A stretch of 64,000 nt of DNA, taken from NCBI RefSeq assembly GCF_004006295.1, contig NZ_CP026095.1, positions 978,001 through 1,042,000 on the forward strand, written 5' to 3'. How positions within the stretch are numbered: position 1 is the stretch's first letter; each line of letters starts with the position of its first letter. This DNA is from Peribacillus asahii. GTDB lineage: Bacteria > Bacillota > Bacilli > Bacillales > DSM-1321. Of the stretch, positions 26,282 to 34,662 are shown one piece after another. Under the pieces are notes generated by a model. The model was not told the origin of the DNA, made no database searches, and saw only the letters and a program-made list of their open reading frames with translations. The position numbers and the translations under genes are program-made.

Positions 26282-26316
26282 AAAAAAATAACCTCGAAGA
26301 TGAGGTTATTTTTTAT
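26282..26316. terminator. Bidirectional terminator after TetR gene / 52-aa gene
   Basis: Stem AATAACCTC / GAGGTTATT with A-run before and T-run after, between convergent genes. Confidence 0.88.
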
Positions 26317-26464
26317 TTGCTTGACGTCCGCTTTTTTTCTGACTTTGTGAACTTGTGTTTCCAATTTGATATTCACTGCCTAGTTCAACATCATTTCTTT
26401 TATCATGTTTTTCGATTTGCTCTCTCGTTTGATTGCTATTTTGCACACCTTGTTGTTTAGACAT
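26306..26464 (-). CDS. Small hydrophilic protein (52 aa), unknown
   Basis: Frame starting MSKQQGVQNSNQTREQIEKH and ending KSGRQANKK. It is very rich in Q, N, S and K, with no hydrophobic core. The composition recalls small spore or stress proteins of Bacillaceae, but I cannot assign a family. GTGAGATG lies upstream of the ATG, and the stop codon is within the shared terminator stem. Accounts for most of the 475-nt gap between the TetR and Cys-rich genes. Confidence 0.55.
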   Translation of the reverse strand: MSKQQGVQNSNQTREQIEKHDKRNDVELGSEYQIGNTSSQSQKKSGRQANKK

Positions 26465-26710
26465 TGCTTATTTCATCTCACTTTCAAATAATATCGTTTT
26501 TAATATGCTCAAGTATTAGAAAGAAATTCACAACAAATATAACTAAATAACAACCTGTGTAAGTAACTTTAAAAACGTAGGAAATTAATGGCTTTAAATT
26601 AGGTTAAGAGGGTGGGATTGTTAAATTTAGTGTCAAACTAATATAAAGGGGAAGTTGACAGATACTAAATATTAAATCTCTTTATCAACGAAGTAAAGTG
26701 GGAGAAAATA

Positions 26711-27157
26711 ATGAGTATTGAAATGAAAAAAGAGCATCTCATCCAGTACGGGTTAAAAGTGTTTGAAGAAATTGGAGCTAATGAAATTTGCAGCGTCTGT
26801 ATTAGAAGTGGAAATTCCTGCTGTCGGGGATGTGAATTTTTAAAGGATGGGGAAGGTTGTCAGAAGCGGAACATTTCTTGTATCGCATGGTTATGCGGTT
26901 TGCAAAAACATTATTTTGAAGAAGTTGATTTATTGGATGATTGGGAAAGATTGTGGGTGAAAGTTCCAGGTAAATTACACCGTAGGGATGTAACTCCTGA
27001 TATTGTGAAGGTGAATACTCTGCTCAAAGTTAAACACATTAACAAAAACTCTGGAAAGTTAATAGCTGATAAATTCAATAATTTTATAGAAAATGGGGGG
27101 AACTTAGAAAAATTAGAGGAACGTTTACAACATGATTTTGTTATGGGAAAACTATAA
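26711..27157 (+). CDS. Cysteine-rich protein, unknown (possible metal site)
   Basis: A 148-residue protein whose first half has eight cysteines: C27-x2-C30-x6-C37-C38-x2-C41, then C49, C56 and C61 (within ICSVCIRSGNSCCRGCEF, GCQK, ISCIAWLC). The CxxC...CCxxC pattern recalls zinc- or iron-chelating YkgJ-type proteins, but the match is loose and no enzymatic motif is visible. The second half is charged and helical. GGGAG precedes the ATG, and a perfect terminator hairpin follows. Function unknown; the cysteine count is what I can see directly. Confidence 0.75.
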   Translation: MSIEMKKEHLIQYGLKVFEEIGANEICSVCIRSGNSCCRGCEFLKDGEGCQKRNISCIAWLCGLQKHYFEEVDLLDDWERLWVKVPGKLHRRDVTPDIVKVNTLLKVKHINKNSGKLIADKFNNFIENGGNLEKLEERLQHDFVMGKL

Positions 27158-27211
27158 ACAATCTATTGTTTGTAATGTTTTGTTATAAATTGCAAGTGAT
27201 CATATTAGGAT

Positions 27212-27239
27212 GAAAGGCTGTTGTAACAGCCTTTCTTAT
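27212..27239 (+). terminator. Terminator of the Cys-rich gene
   Basis: Perfect palindrome GAAAGGCTGTT/G-T/AACAGCCTTTC at 27212-27235, followed by TTATT. Confidence 0.85.
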
Positions 27240-27282
27240 TTGTTAAAGATGAAGGAACTCACATGTCGTAAAAAGTAACCGA

Positions 27283-27495
27283 TTATTCGGATGCATACTT
27301 AATTATGCCATGTAAATAAACGGAGTATTCTCGCTGTATACATTCTCTTAACTTGATTTTTCCCTCGCTTGCTAATTCCCCAAGCAATTCTTCAATCTTT
27401 TTTTCATCTTCTTTTGTAGCCTTTGGAATCTCTGTTGCAAAAAAATTACCTCGACTGGAATTACGTAAAGCTTTTAATAAATCAACTTTATTCAT
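27283..27495 (-). CDS. Small conserved-looking protein (70 aa), unknown
   Basis: A 70-residue charged protein (MNKVDLLKALRNSSRG... EELLGELASEGKIKLREC... YLHGIIKYASE). The helix-helix-strand pattern with KIEELLGELASEGKI looks like half of a winged helix, which would suit a small DNA-binding protein; that is inference. AAAGGGGATG upstream of the ATG supports translation. Monocistronic. Confidence 0.65.
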   Translation of the reverse strand: MNKVDLLKALRNSSRGNFFATEIPKATKEDEKKIEELLGELASEGKIKLRECIQREYSVYLHGIIKYASE

Positions 27496-27613
27496 TTGGG
27501 TTCATCCCCTTTATTTAATTAATTTCGACATAAAGGATGTTTTCCCTTCAAATACCAATTATTTCTCGGATTTTCTTATTCGGAGGCGTCCTTTAATAAA
27601 ATTAGATTAACAA

Positions 27614-27653
27614 ATCAGGCGCCTTCTCTTTTTCACGAGAGAAGGCGCCTGAT
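27614..27653. terminator. Long perfect inverted repeat next to the SET-domain gene
   Basis: Sixteen-bp perfect arms ATCAGGCGCCTTCTCT / AGAGAAGGCGCCTGAT with an 8-nt loop, right after the SET gene on its downstream side. It likely ends that transcript, although the T-run is weak. Confidence 0.65.
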
Positions 27654-27655
27654 GT

Positions 27656-28039
27656 TCAATCTTGTTCTTCATTAAACCATAGGGGATCTTTGTTATCGAC
27701 ATCCCCATTATAATTAATGAGAATTTCATCCCCTGCTTTTATATCTGTGAATGCATAGTAGTCAAACGTGTGATTGTCAAAATTAATCTCATACGTTGCA
27801 TTCGGTTCATACGAATGGTTAAAAAGCATTCCATAGCCAAGAAGAATCGCAGTATGATTGATCCCATACTCAAAAACGTAATCAGCGAGCAGTGTTTGCT
27901 CGACGTGTTCATGCTGGTCGTTAGGGTAAGGAAGGACCGGTGCTTCATGTATAAGCTCGCCTTTTTTTATATCACGTGTAGCGAATACCCCTCTATTCAA
28001 TTCTCCATCACTTAGTGGAGAGGTTTTTACTTCAATCAT
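27656..28039 (-). CDS. SET domain protein (lysine methyltransferase-like)
   Basis: A 127-residue compact SET domain: NRGVFATRDIKKGELIHEAP (first strand motif), FNHSYEPNATYEI (NHS...PN motif that closes the cofactor/substrate knot), YAFTDIKAGDEILINYNGD (the ExxxxYG-type end motif with the active-site tyrosine). SET proteins transfer methyl from S-adenosylmethionine to lysine; bacterial stand-alone SET proteins have few known targets. Start at 28039, with GCAGGTGA upstream; the frame continues to 28084 without a ribosome site. No chromatin-like partner is nearby. Confidence 0.83.
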   Translation of the reverse strand: MIEVKTSPLSDGELNRGVFATRDIKKGELIHEAPVLPYPNDQHEHVEQTLLADYVFEYGINHTAILLGYGMLFNHSYEPNATYEINFDNHTFDYYAFTDIKAGDEILINYNGDVDNKDPLWFNEEQD

Positions 28040-28284
28040 GTATTTCACCTGCTCACTTTTAAAGTTTCTTTCTAACTGTAACATTGTTATCGAAATTAAG
28101 TAATGAAAAGTTTAAATATTAACGCCATTATGCTTTATTTTATTTAAAATACTGAGTTTTATTGGGATTCAGAAGAATTTCTATTTTTCATAACAATTAT
28201 TGTACAAAGGAAAGAAAACTATACTAGCACCCATGGTATACTTAAGGGAAAAAATGTAATTAAAAATATGGAGGTAGCAAAGTC

Positions 28285-29040
28285 ATGGAAGAACACATGA
28301 AAAAAGCTTCATGGGACGACGGGCATCGTCTATGGCCGCTTCCTAATTTGCCTTGGGTTATGAAGCAGACATGGAACGATCTTTTGTTTGCTCATTATCC
28401 AATTAAACTTGAAGTTTTACAAGCGCTAGTGCCTAATGTGCTGCCTTTGGATTCTTTTAACGGTATGGGTTGGATTGGTGTTGTTCCGTTTCATATGACG
28501 GGTATTCGAATGCGAGGCTTGCCGCCTGTTCCTGGAACGGATCGATTTCCTGAGCTCAACGTTCGAACGTATGTAACACTTGATGGCAAGCCTGGGGTGT
28601 ACTTCTTTAGTCTGGATGCTGCCAACCAGCTTGCGGTGTGGGGAGCAAAAGCGTTCTACCACTTGCCATATGTGTATGCTGATATGACAGTGAAGCGTAA
28701 CGGGGCTAGCATAGGCTATGAAAGCAAGAGGCGAAGTGGCGATGATGTACAATTTGTATGTAGCTATAGACCAATCTCAGAGCCCTATCACGCAGCTAAA
28801 GGCTCTTTCGATGAGTGGATGTCTGAGCGCTATTGCCTTTATACCCTAAACAAAAAGGGTGTACCGCTTCGTTGCGATATTCTGCATCAGCCTTGGTTAC
28901 TGCAGCACGCAGAGGCGGAATTTAGTCAGAATACGATGCTATCCAAGCAGGGGATTCAGGTTGAAAGTGACCAGCCTATCTTGCATTTTTCAAAAAAGAT
29001 AGAGGTTCGTATATGGCCTTTAGTTCATGCATCTGACTAA
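28285..29040 (+). CDS. DUF2071 (YqjF-like) family protein
   Basis: A 251-residue protein matching YqjF/DUF2071: an early LPWVMKQTWNDLLFAHYPI, GWIGVVPFHMTGIRMRGLPP, FPELNVRTYVTLDGKPGVYFFSLDA, and a PYVYADMTV segment. The fold is acetoacetate decarboxylase-like, but the function in bacilli is not established. GGAGG is 9 nt before the ATG. The following amidohydrolase begins 94 nt downstream. Confidence 0.85.
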   Translation: MEEHMKKASWDDGHRLWPLPNLPWVMKQTWNDLLFAHYPIKLEVLQALVPNVLPLDSFNGMGWIGVVPFHMTGIRMRGLPPVPGTDRFPELNVRTYVTLDGKPGVYFFSLDAANQLAVWGAKAFYHLPYVYADMTVKRNGASIGYESKRRSGDDVQFVCSYRPISEPYHAAKGSFDEWMSERYCLYTLNKKGVPLRCDILHQPWLLQHAEAEFSQNTMLSKQGIQVESDQPILHFSKKIEVRIWPLVHASD

Positions 29041-29133
29041 TCGTTTGGGATCCCGCCAAGTGAAGAAGGAAGAGCTAAAGACGGTGCATTCACGAAATCA
29101 CGCGGATAAAGGAATTCGAAGGAGCGGATTAAA

Positions 29134-29994
29134 ATGATTGTGGATTGCCATTTTCATGTAGATGAAACGATGTTGACTCTAGAGAAAATGATAGAGGGTA
29201 TGGATAAAAATAATGTAGCTAAAACAGCGCTAATTGCCCCCATGAACGAAACCATGTTTGAAGTAAATAGCACTTTTCAACATAATATACAACAATTATT
29301 CCGTTCTCTCATACTACATGCACCTCAAATTGGACTCAAAATTTATGACGGTTTAGTAAAGGATGGCTATTTGAACCTTTATGGAAGTTCATACAAGATT
29401 TTCACTAAGCCGAATAATGACCTTGTTGCTGCTGCAATTGATCGATTTCCAGATCGATTTCTAGGCTGGGTAACAGTAAACCCCATGATTCCCGTATCCA
29501 TGGAAGAAGTAGAATTATACCTTCATAAACCTAATTTTATTGGAGTGAAAGCTCATCCGTTCATGCATCAATATAGTATTAAGGCACTTGATCCAATTGC
29601 GGCTATGTGTGAATCAACAGGCCTCCCCATGATTATTCATCTATCTTCAGAACGAGACTCTTATAAATATTTACCTGAACATTATCCTAAACTTAAATTA
29701 ATTTATGCTCACGCTGGTCTTCCCTTTTGGAAAAAACTATGGAAATACGTTAAGGATCAACCCAATGTATTTGTCGATACATCTAGTGATTATCTTAATT
29801 CATCTCTTGTAAAGAAAGCTGTGGAATCTTTAGGATATCGTAAAGTTCTTTATGGCTGCGACGGGCCATATGGAATGAAAGCATTTAATGAATACGACTA
29901 TTCGGCAAAGAAAGCTTGGATTACTTCACTTCAAATTTCTGATAACGAAAAGGAATATATACTTGGAAAGAACTTTTTAGAATTGATTGGTTAA
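29134..29994 (+). CDS. Amidohydrolase family protein (TIM-barrel metal hydrolase)
   Basis: A 286-residue amidohydrolase-2 protein. It shows the N-terminal CHFHVDE (HxH metal motif), GVKAHPFMHQY, PMIIHLSSERDS (third histidine), LIYAHAGLPFW (fourth) and YGCDGPYGMKA containing the catalytic aspartate. Family members are metal-dependent decarboxylases or hydrolases of ring carboxylates (ACMSD-like). Substrate unknown. CGAAGGAGCGG precedes the ATG. Confidence 0.85.
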   Translation: MIVDCHFHVDETMLTLEKMIEGMDKNNVAKTALIAPMNETMFEVNSTFQHNIQQLFRSLILHAPQIGLKIYDGLVKDGYLNLYGSSYKIFTKPNNDLVAAAIDRFPDRFLGWVTVNPMIPVSMEEVELYLHKPNFIGVKAHPFMHQYSIKALDPIAAMCESTGLPMIIHLSSERDSYKYLPEHYPKLKLIYAHAGLPFWKKLWKYVKDQPNVFVDTSSDYLNSSLVKKAVESLGYRKVLYGCDGPYGMKAFNEYDYSAKKAWITSLQISDNEKEYILGKNFLELIG

Positions 29995-30038
29995 TTCAAA
30001 ATTCGATCTGCACAATTTGATAAGGAGGTTCTAAAATA

Positions 30039-30602
30039 ATGAAAACGGAAAAAGAGAAAATGTTGAATGGTGAACTTTATCATGCAGCCGATCCAGAATT
30101 ACTACAAGAAAGACTCAATGCTCGAAGGTTAACTAGATTATACAATCAAACAATCGAAACGGATGACAATAAAAGAACGAAACTATTAAAAGAACTGTTT
30201 GGTTCAACTGGGGAAAATCTATATATAGAACCAACATTTCGATGTGACTATGGTTACAACATCCATGTTGGAGAGAATTTCTATGCTAATTTTGATTGCG
30301 TCTTTTTGGATGTTTGTGAAATTCGGATAGGCGATAACTGTATGATTGCACCAGGTGTACACATATATACAGCGACGCATCCGCTAGATCCAACTGAAAG
30401 AATATCAGGTGCAGAATACGGACTTCCCGTACATATTGGCCATAATGTCTGGATTGGCGGAAGAGCTGTTATCAATCCTGGAGTTAAAATAGGGAATAAT
30501 GTCGTTATCGCTTCTGGTGCAGTCATAACAAAAGATGTGCCAGATAATGTGATAGCAGGTGGAAATCCTGCAAAAATCATTAAACAAATCGAACGGGGAT
30601 AA
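30039..30602 (+). CDS. maa: Maltose/galactoside O-acetyltransferase family
   Basis: A 187-residue left-handed beta-helix acetyltransferase: [19 protein letters not shown] is the Maa N-terminal helix. Hexapeptide repeats run from about residue 65 ([17 protein letters not shown]...) with the catalytic histidine in YTATHPLDP, ending [12 protein letters not shown]. Transfers acetyl from acetyl-CoA to a sugar hydroxyl, probably maltose or glucose. TAAGGAGG upstream of the ATG is strong. A perfect terminator follows. Confidence 0.9.
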   Translation: MKTEKEKMLNGELYHAADPELLQERLNARRLTRLYNQTIETDDNKRTKLLKELFGSTGENLYIEPTFRCDYGYNIHVGENFYANFDCVFLDVCEIRIGDNCMIAPGVHIYTATHPLDPTERISGAEYGLPVHIGHNVWIGGRAVINPGVKIGNNVVIASGAVITKDVPDNVIAGGNPAKIIKQIERG

Positions 30603-30645
30603 AGAGTTTGAAGAAGTGAACCGTACTCTTAGCGGCGATGTTGAT

Positions 30646-30689
30646 GCCCCCGAATTGTTAGGTGGATCTAACAATTCGGGGGCTTTTTT
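30646..30689. terminator. Terminator between maa and EamA genes
   Basis: Perfect 16-bp stem GCCCCCGAATTGTTAG / CTAACAATTCGGGGGC with a 6-nt loop followed by six T; convergent genes on both sides. Confidence 0.95.
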
Positions 30690-30690
30690 A

Positions 30691-31608
30691 TTAGGCCGAT
30701 AAATTTTTATTTTTCCTCTGAAGCATCCACATTTCTAATGTCCCTGAGCCAAGTAATACTCCTGCAACAATGAAGAATAGACCGATGAAATGTGCTGGTA
30801 CAATCGTTTCATTAAGAAAAACAGCTGCTCCAACTAAGGAAAAAAAGGTATTTAAATTCAAAAATATAGAGGCTTCTGCCGCTCCAACTTGGCCGATGGA
30901 GTAATTATAAATCAGATGTCCCATTCCGGTGGCAATCACAGCTGAGAAGAAGAATCCTGCCCAGAAAACAGGCGGAGCAGAAGCGAGTGATGCTAAGCCT
31001 TCTGGTTCTTTCCATAAACTGATGACAAAAAGGAGAAACGCTCCAATTAGCATCATATAGCCTGTCAAAAGGCGTGGATCCATCGTTTGGGCCGCTTTAT
31101 TAATCAAAATAAAACTTAACGCCTGTGAAAGAATACAGAGTAGAATCTCCACATCTCCTAGATTAATAGAATGAACCCCATTGCCTCCACCTAGAACTGT
31201 GAAACTAACGCCTACACCACCACAAATAAAACCAAGCAAACGAATGAATGACGGCTTTTTACGAAAAAATAACATAGATAGAATAACTGTCAAAAGGGGT
31301 CCCATACCTAAAATCAATCCGGTATTCGTAGCTGAAGTTTTCGTTAATCCTTCCGCCAAAAAGTAATGGTGTAAAACGACGTTCAAAAGAGCTCCTCCGA
31401 AAACGTAGAAAAATTCAGATTTTTTCGGGAGGCGAATGCGACGAAGGAAGTAAAGGACAAGAAAAACGACCAAGGAAGCTGTAAAGATTCTTAAGGAAGT
31501 CATGGTCACAGGATCAGTATGCGCTACTAAAACTTTCAGAATAGATACATTTAGACCCCAAGAAACCATGATTCCAATAAGCATTAGGTAGATTTTTGAA
31601 TAGCTCAT
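30691..31608 (-). CDS. EamA/DMT family transporter
   Basis: A 305-residue protein with ten hydrophobic helices arranged as two EamA repeats. The first runs from YLMLIGIMVSWGLNVSILKVL; the second has GDVEILLCILSQALSFILINKAAQ and EASIFLNLNTFFSLVGAAVFL. Members of this superfamily export amino acids, metabolites or drugs; the substrate cannot be told. Start at 31608, since GAAAGGTTG lies just upstream; a longer frame to 31635 lacks one. Confidence 0.9.
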   Translation of the reverse strand: MSYSKIYLMLIGIMVSWGLNVSILKVLVAHTDPVTMTSLRIFTASLVVFLVLYFLRRIRLPKKSEFFYVFGGALLNVVLHHYFLAEGLTKTSATNTGLILGMGPLLTVILSMLFFRKKPSFIRLLGFICGGVGVSFTVLGGGNGVHSINLGDVEILLCILSQALSFILINKAAQTMDPRLLTGYMMLIGAFLLFVISLWKEPEGLASLASAPPVFWAGFFFSAVIATGMGHLIYNYSIGQVGAAEASIFLNLNTFFSLVGAAVFLNETIVPAHFIGLFFIVAGVLLGSGTLEMWMLQRKNKNLSA

Positions 31609-31810
31609 TACAAACAACCTTTCAAACGTATTCAATCATTGATTATACAACTTTACCCAATAATTAACAGCTAAAAAGCTCAATTTTCTATGTTAAGTTT
31701 TTCTCGATGTCATATATGACTTGCAGCTCTAGGATTGGTCTAGAGCAATCTTAGAATATTACTGATGAATTGGAAAATGATAATAGTAATGACAAGAGGG
31801 AGGTTGCGTG

Positions 31811-31957
31811 ATGAAAGATAATGATGAACAAACTAGCGAGGGATTAAATCAACTATTTGAAATCATTAATGCAAAAGGGGATACAGGGGAATTGAATCAA
31901 ATAGTAGAAAGGTCCAATACGGATTCCGATAAGGAAAAGGGACCTGAGAAATCTTAA
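31811..31957 (+). CDS. Small acidic protein (48 aa), unknown
   Basis: Frame starting MKDNDEQTSEGLNQLFEIIN and ending KEKGPEKS. It is acidic and hydrophilic with one short amphipathic stretch (LNQLFEIINAK). GGGAGG stands at suitable spacing before the ATG, and the frame fills the gap between two minus-strand genes. No family recognised. Confidence 0.55.
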   Translation: MKDNDEQTSEGLNQLFEIINAKGDTGELNQIVERSNTDSDKEKGPEKS

Positions 31958-31984
31958 CAATAGCTCGACAGTTAATCCCCAACT

Positions 31985-32023
31985 AAAAAAGCTGACAATC
32001 GCTATACAAATGATTGTCAGCTT
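31985..32023. terminator. Terminator of the MFS gene
   Basis: Perfect 12-bp stem AAGCTGACAATC / GATTGTCAGCTT with an 11-nt loop, followed on the minus strand by a T-run. Confidence 0.88.
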
Positions 32024-32028
32024 ACTGG

Positions 32029-32631
32029 TTATTTGGTTAAAGCACGCTGTTTATCCAGCTCCAGTTGCTTAGGGAAGGATAGATGTTGAGGCAGTGTAAT
32101 GGATGCGAAGCTGGCAATAATCCCAAGCAGTCCAGCAATGCCAAATGAAAATAAATGAGTACCGAACACTTCATATCCCCAGCCGCCAAGGAATGAACCT
32201 AATGCTGCTCCAATTTGATGTCCGATAAAAAAAGCCCAACCATTTAAGATTCCAAGTAAACGAACTCCATATAAATCACTTAAAATGGCTGTCGACATGG
32301 CAATGGACCCCGCCCATACTAATCCGCCAGTAATGGCGACAAAAAAGAGCTGCCAGTTTGTAGCTGCCAAAACTAAACCGAGGAACCCTAGTCCACGCAC
32401 AAAATAGACTAAAAACAAAATGTTTTTCCGAGGGAAACGGTCAGCAAGCTGTGCTAAAAATAGGGAACTGAATATTGCGACAATTCCAATCATCCCAACA
32501 CCAAATGAAGCAACCATTGGTTCATAATGATGATCCATCAACATAGGAACTCCGTGGGAACCTAAGAGATTCATTCCGAATCCACAGGCGAATAATCCGA
32601 GTGCGATTTGCCAATAAGCCCGTGTCTTCAC
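32029..32631 (-). pseudogene. MFS transporter, C-terminal half of a frameshifted gene
   Basis: 200 residues with six hydrophobic helices (helices 7-12 of an MFS protein), including LAQLADRFPRKNILFLVYF, the A-like motif of the second half. It opens at a GTG that overlaps the stop of the N-terminal half (GTGA). Reading upstream in the same frame gives GGPPNITWKDAVKTRAYWQI, a normal MFS loop before helix 7. Both halves therefore look like one protein split by a single-base indel in the central loop near 32650-32680. Alternatively, the 4-nt overlap may let both halves be made and assemble. Confidence 0.75.
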
Positions 32632-33290
32632 CGCATCTTTCCATGTAATATTTGGAGGGCCTCCTGCCTTCCTTTATTACCGGCAGCTCCTGCACCATCC
32701 GCCTCTTTAGGAACATCTTCTCGCATAATAAAGATTGCTGAAGGAAGAACGATACAAATGAACACTCCACCTAATATAAGGAGAGTTTGCTGCCAGCCGA
32801 CAAGGTGGATTAACCACGTTTCAACAGGGGTCATAATCGCGATGCCAGCCATTCCGCCTGTCGTTAAATAAAAAAGCGCTTTCCCCCTTTGGCGAACAAA
32901 CCACTTACTGACGATAGGCGATAAGGATATATTGCTTAAAAAAGCAAGCCCAAGTGAGAGGAAAACACCAAAAGAAAGCAGAAAAGAGACGCTCCCTGTT
33001 GAATTAACCGTCCACACAATGGATAAACATACGACGGTTAATCCTGTTAACATTACGAAACGGGTACTAAAGGTTTTCAAAAGCATTCCTGCTAGGGGCA
33101 TCCCGATTCCATAAACAATCATTCCAATGGCAACAATGATGGAAAGAGTGGTTCGAGATAACCCTAAATCAACCATAACTGGCTCCATAAAAGGTCCAAT
33201 TCCCATCCGCATTCCCATCGTCAGCAAAACAATGACTGAAGCAGATAAAACAATATACCAACCATAATAGGGACGTGTGCTGTTATCCAT
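32628..33290 (-). pseudogene. MFS transporter, N-terminal half of a frameshifted gene
   Basis: About 220 residues: a short polar start, RPYYGWYIVLSASVIVLL, then six helices. YGWYIV and the following pattern resemble the monocarboxylate/OFA-type branch of the major facilitator family. It runs out of frame in the central loop (GAAGNKGRQEALQ...KMR) and stops where the C-terminal half begins. I start at 33290 (MDNSTRPYYGW); a longer frame to 33335 adds unlikely residues. A strong AGGAGG further upstream serves a different short frame (33283-33348) that overlaps this start. Confidence 0.75.
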
Positions 33291-33348
33291 GTTGCATACG
33301 TCCATCTTGCTGGCTAGAGAAAGTGAATAATGCATGCGTTTTCATCAT
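33283..33348 (-). CDS. Possible 21-aa leader peptide before the MFS gene
   Basis: A short frame (MMKTHALFTFSSQQDGRMQH...) has the best ribosome site of the locus, AGGAGG 8 nt upstream, and its stop codon overlaps the MFS ATG (ATGGATAA). It may couple translation into the transporter or may be a second lesion in this damaged gene. Confidence 0.3.
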   Translation of the reverse strand: MMKTHALFTFSSQQDGRMQHG

Positions 33349-33567
33349 TTCGAATAGCCTCCTGTATTTGAAATAGTAATTTCCATAATAAGTATAAACT
33401 ATATTTGTGTTTTTAAGATAATAAAAGGCTTGTCGCTTATCCGATTTGTTACATGCTATTTTGCTTAGAACGTACTGAAAAGCGCCCTAAATAAATTTTA
33501 ACGGCTCAGTTTTGAATTACAAAAACACATTCACCAGCAGTTTAGCAGGTGAATCACCACGCTTTTG

Positions 33568-34326
33568 TTAGATTATAAATCCGCTGTATACCATTCCAAT
33601 ATTAATTACAATATGAAAAACAATACTAGGATAGATGCTGTTTGTTTTAAGTGTAATTAATGCGTATATTACCCCTGCAACTGAAATCAACAAACTGAGA
33701 AAAATAGAAAAACCAATTGCGAGATGAAGAAGTCCGAAGCCAACGCTTGTCACGATAATAGCATATCCTGTGGATGTGAATTCCTTAAGAGCAGAAAGCA
33801 GTATCCCTCTCCAAATAACTTCTTCAAAAACTGCATTAATTAGTGAAAAAAATAAACAAAACAATAATAGTGATTGGATATACTCTACATCTTTTTGAAC
33901 AATAAAAAACAAATATATAATTGCATTAATGACTATTCCAATCATCCAAAACCAAAATGTATTAATTTTATGAAAAGGTAAGACGATAGGGTTTTTCCAA
34001 TCAGGTTTTTTATTGTACCAAAAAACCTTCTTATTAAAGAAAAGATAGTTGAAAACAAGTCCTATAATGATAAAAACAAGAGAGAGACGATTAAGAATAA
34101 TTTTTATTTCCTTTGAAATGGTCATCGTTCCAATGAGATTGTTAGAAACCATAAATATCACAAAACCAATTAGAAACGATAACAGCAACGATGTAATGAA
34201 TCGCTTTTCTTTATTGAGAAATAACAAAATTGCTAATCCCATAAATACAAAAGAAGAAAAAACTCCTTGTTGATAGGAAATAGAAGTAATCCCTAAAAAA
34301 AACAAAGCCGCAATAACAATTAGCAT
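33568..34326 (-). CDS. CPBP family intramembrane glutamic protease
   Basis: A 252-residue membrane protein with about eight helices. The CPBP (Rce1/Abi) motifs are visible: FEEVIWRGILL (EExxxR), GFGLLHLAIGF (motif 2 histidine) and a final FHIVINIGMVY (motif 3). Family members cut prenylated or signal-like peptides in eukaryotes and in bacteria often protect producers from their own bacteriocins. No bacteriocin gene is adjacent here. GGAAAGGAGG precedes the ATG. The 240 nt downstream contain only a weak hairpin (33529-33554). Confidence 0.88.
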   Translation of the reverse strand: MLIVIAALFFLGITSISYQQGVFSSFVFMGLAILLFLNKEKRFITSLLLSFLIGFVIFMVSNNLIGTMTISKEIKIILNRLSLVFIIIGLVFNYLFFNKKVFWYNKKPDWKNPIVLPFHKINTFWFWMIGIVINAIIYLFFIVQKDVEYIQSLLLFCLFFSLINAVFEEVIWRGILLSALKEFTSTGYAIIVTSVGFGLLHLAIGFSIFLSLLISVAGVIYALITLKTNSIYPSIVFHIVINIGMVYSGFII

Positions 34327-34609
34327 AAAAAATTCCTCCTTTCCACGTTAATCACTAAACAACCTTCCTATTATATTAATTCGCTATAAATCCTAACAGC
34401 CATATTCAATATACTAGCTAGTTGAATAATTTCCCTTTTTTGATATTAACATAAATATCCAAACAACCTTCTTTTTAAATTTGGAAGTTATAATGCAATT
34501 AGCCCCCGTTTTAACATACAAATTCATACACTGACAATAACTTTTGTCACCTTGCTAACATATGTGCGTATTGGGTTTCTATTTTGTCTATAAATCCCGT
34601 CACATCAAT
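34327..34609. other. Gene-free stretch between CPBP and kinase genes
   Basis: AT-rich sequence without a convincing frame, ribosome site or hairpin. It probably holds the promoter of the CPBP gene on the minus strand. Confidence 0.4.
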
Positions 34610-34648
34610 AAAAAGAAGCAGTCCAATTCTGTTGCGAATCAGACTGCT
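34610..34648 (-). terminator. Terminator of the MMPL/two-component operon
   Basis: Stem AGCAGTC / GACTGCT extended inside by ATTC / GAAT, with TTCTTTTT following on the minus strand. Confidence 0.8.
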
Positions 34649-34662
34649 AATTGATGTACTAA

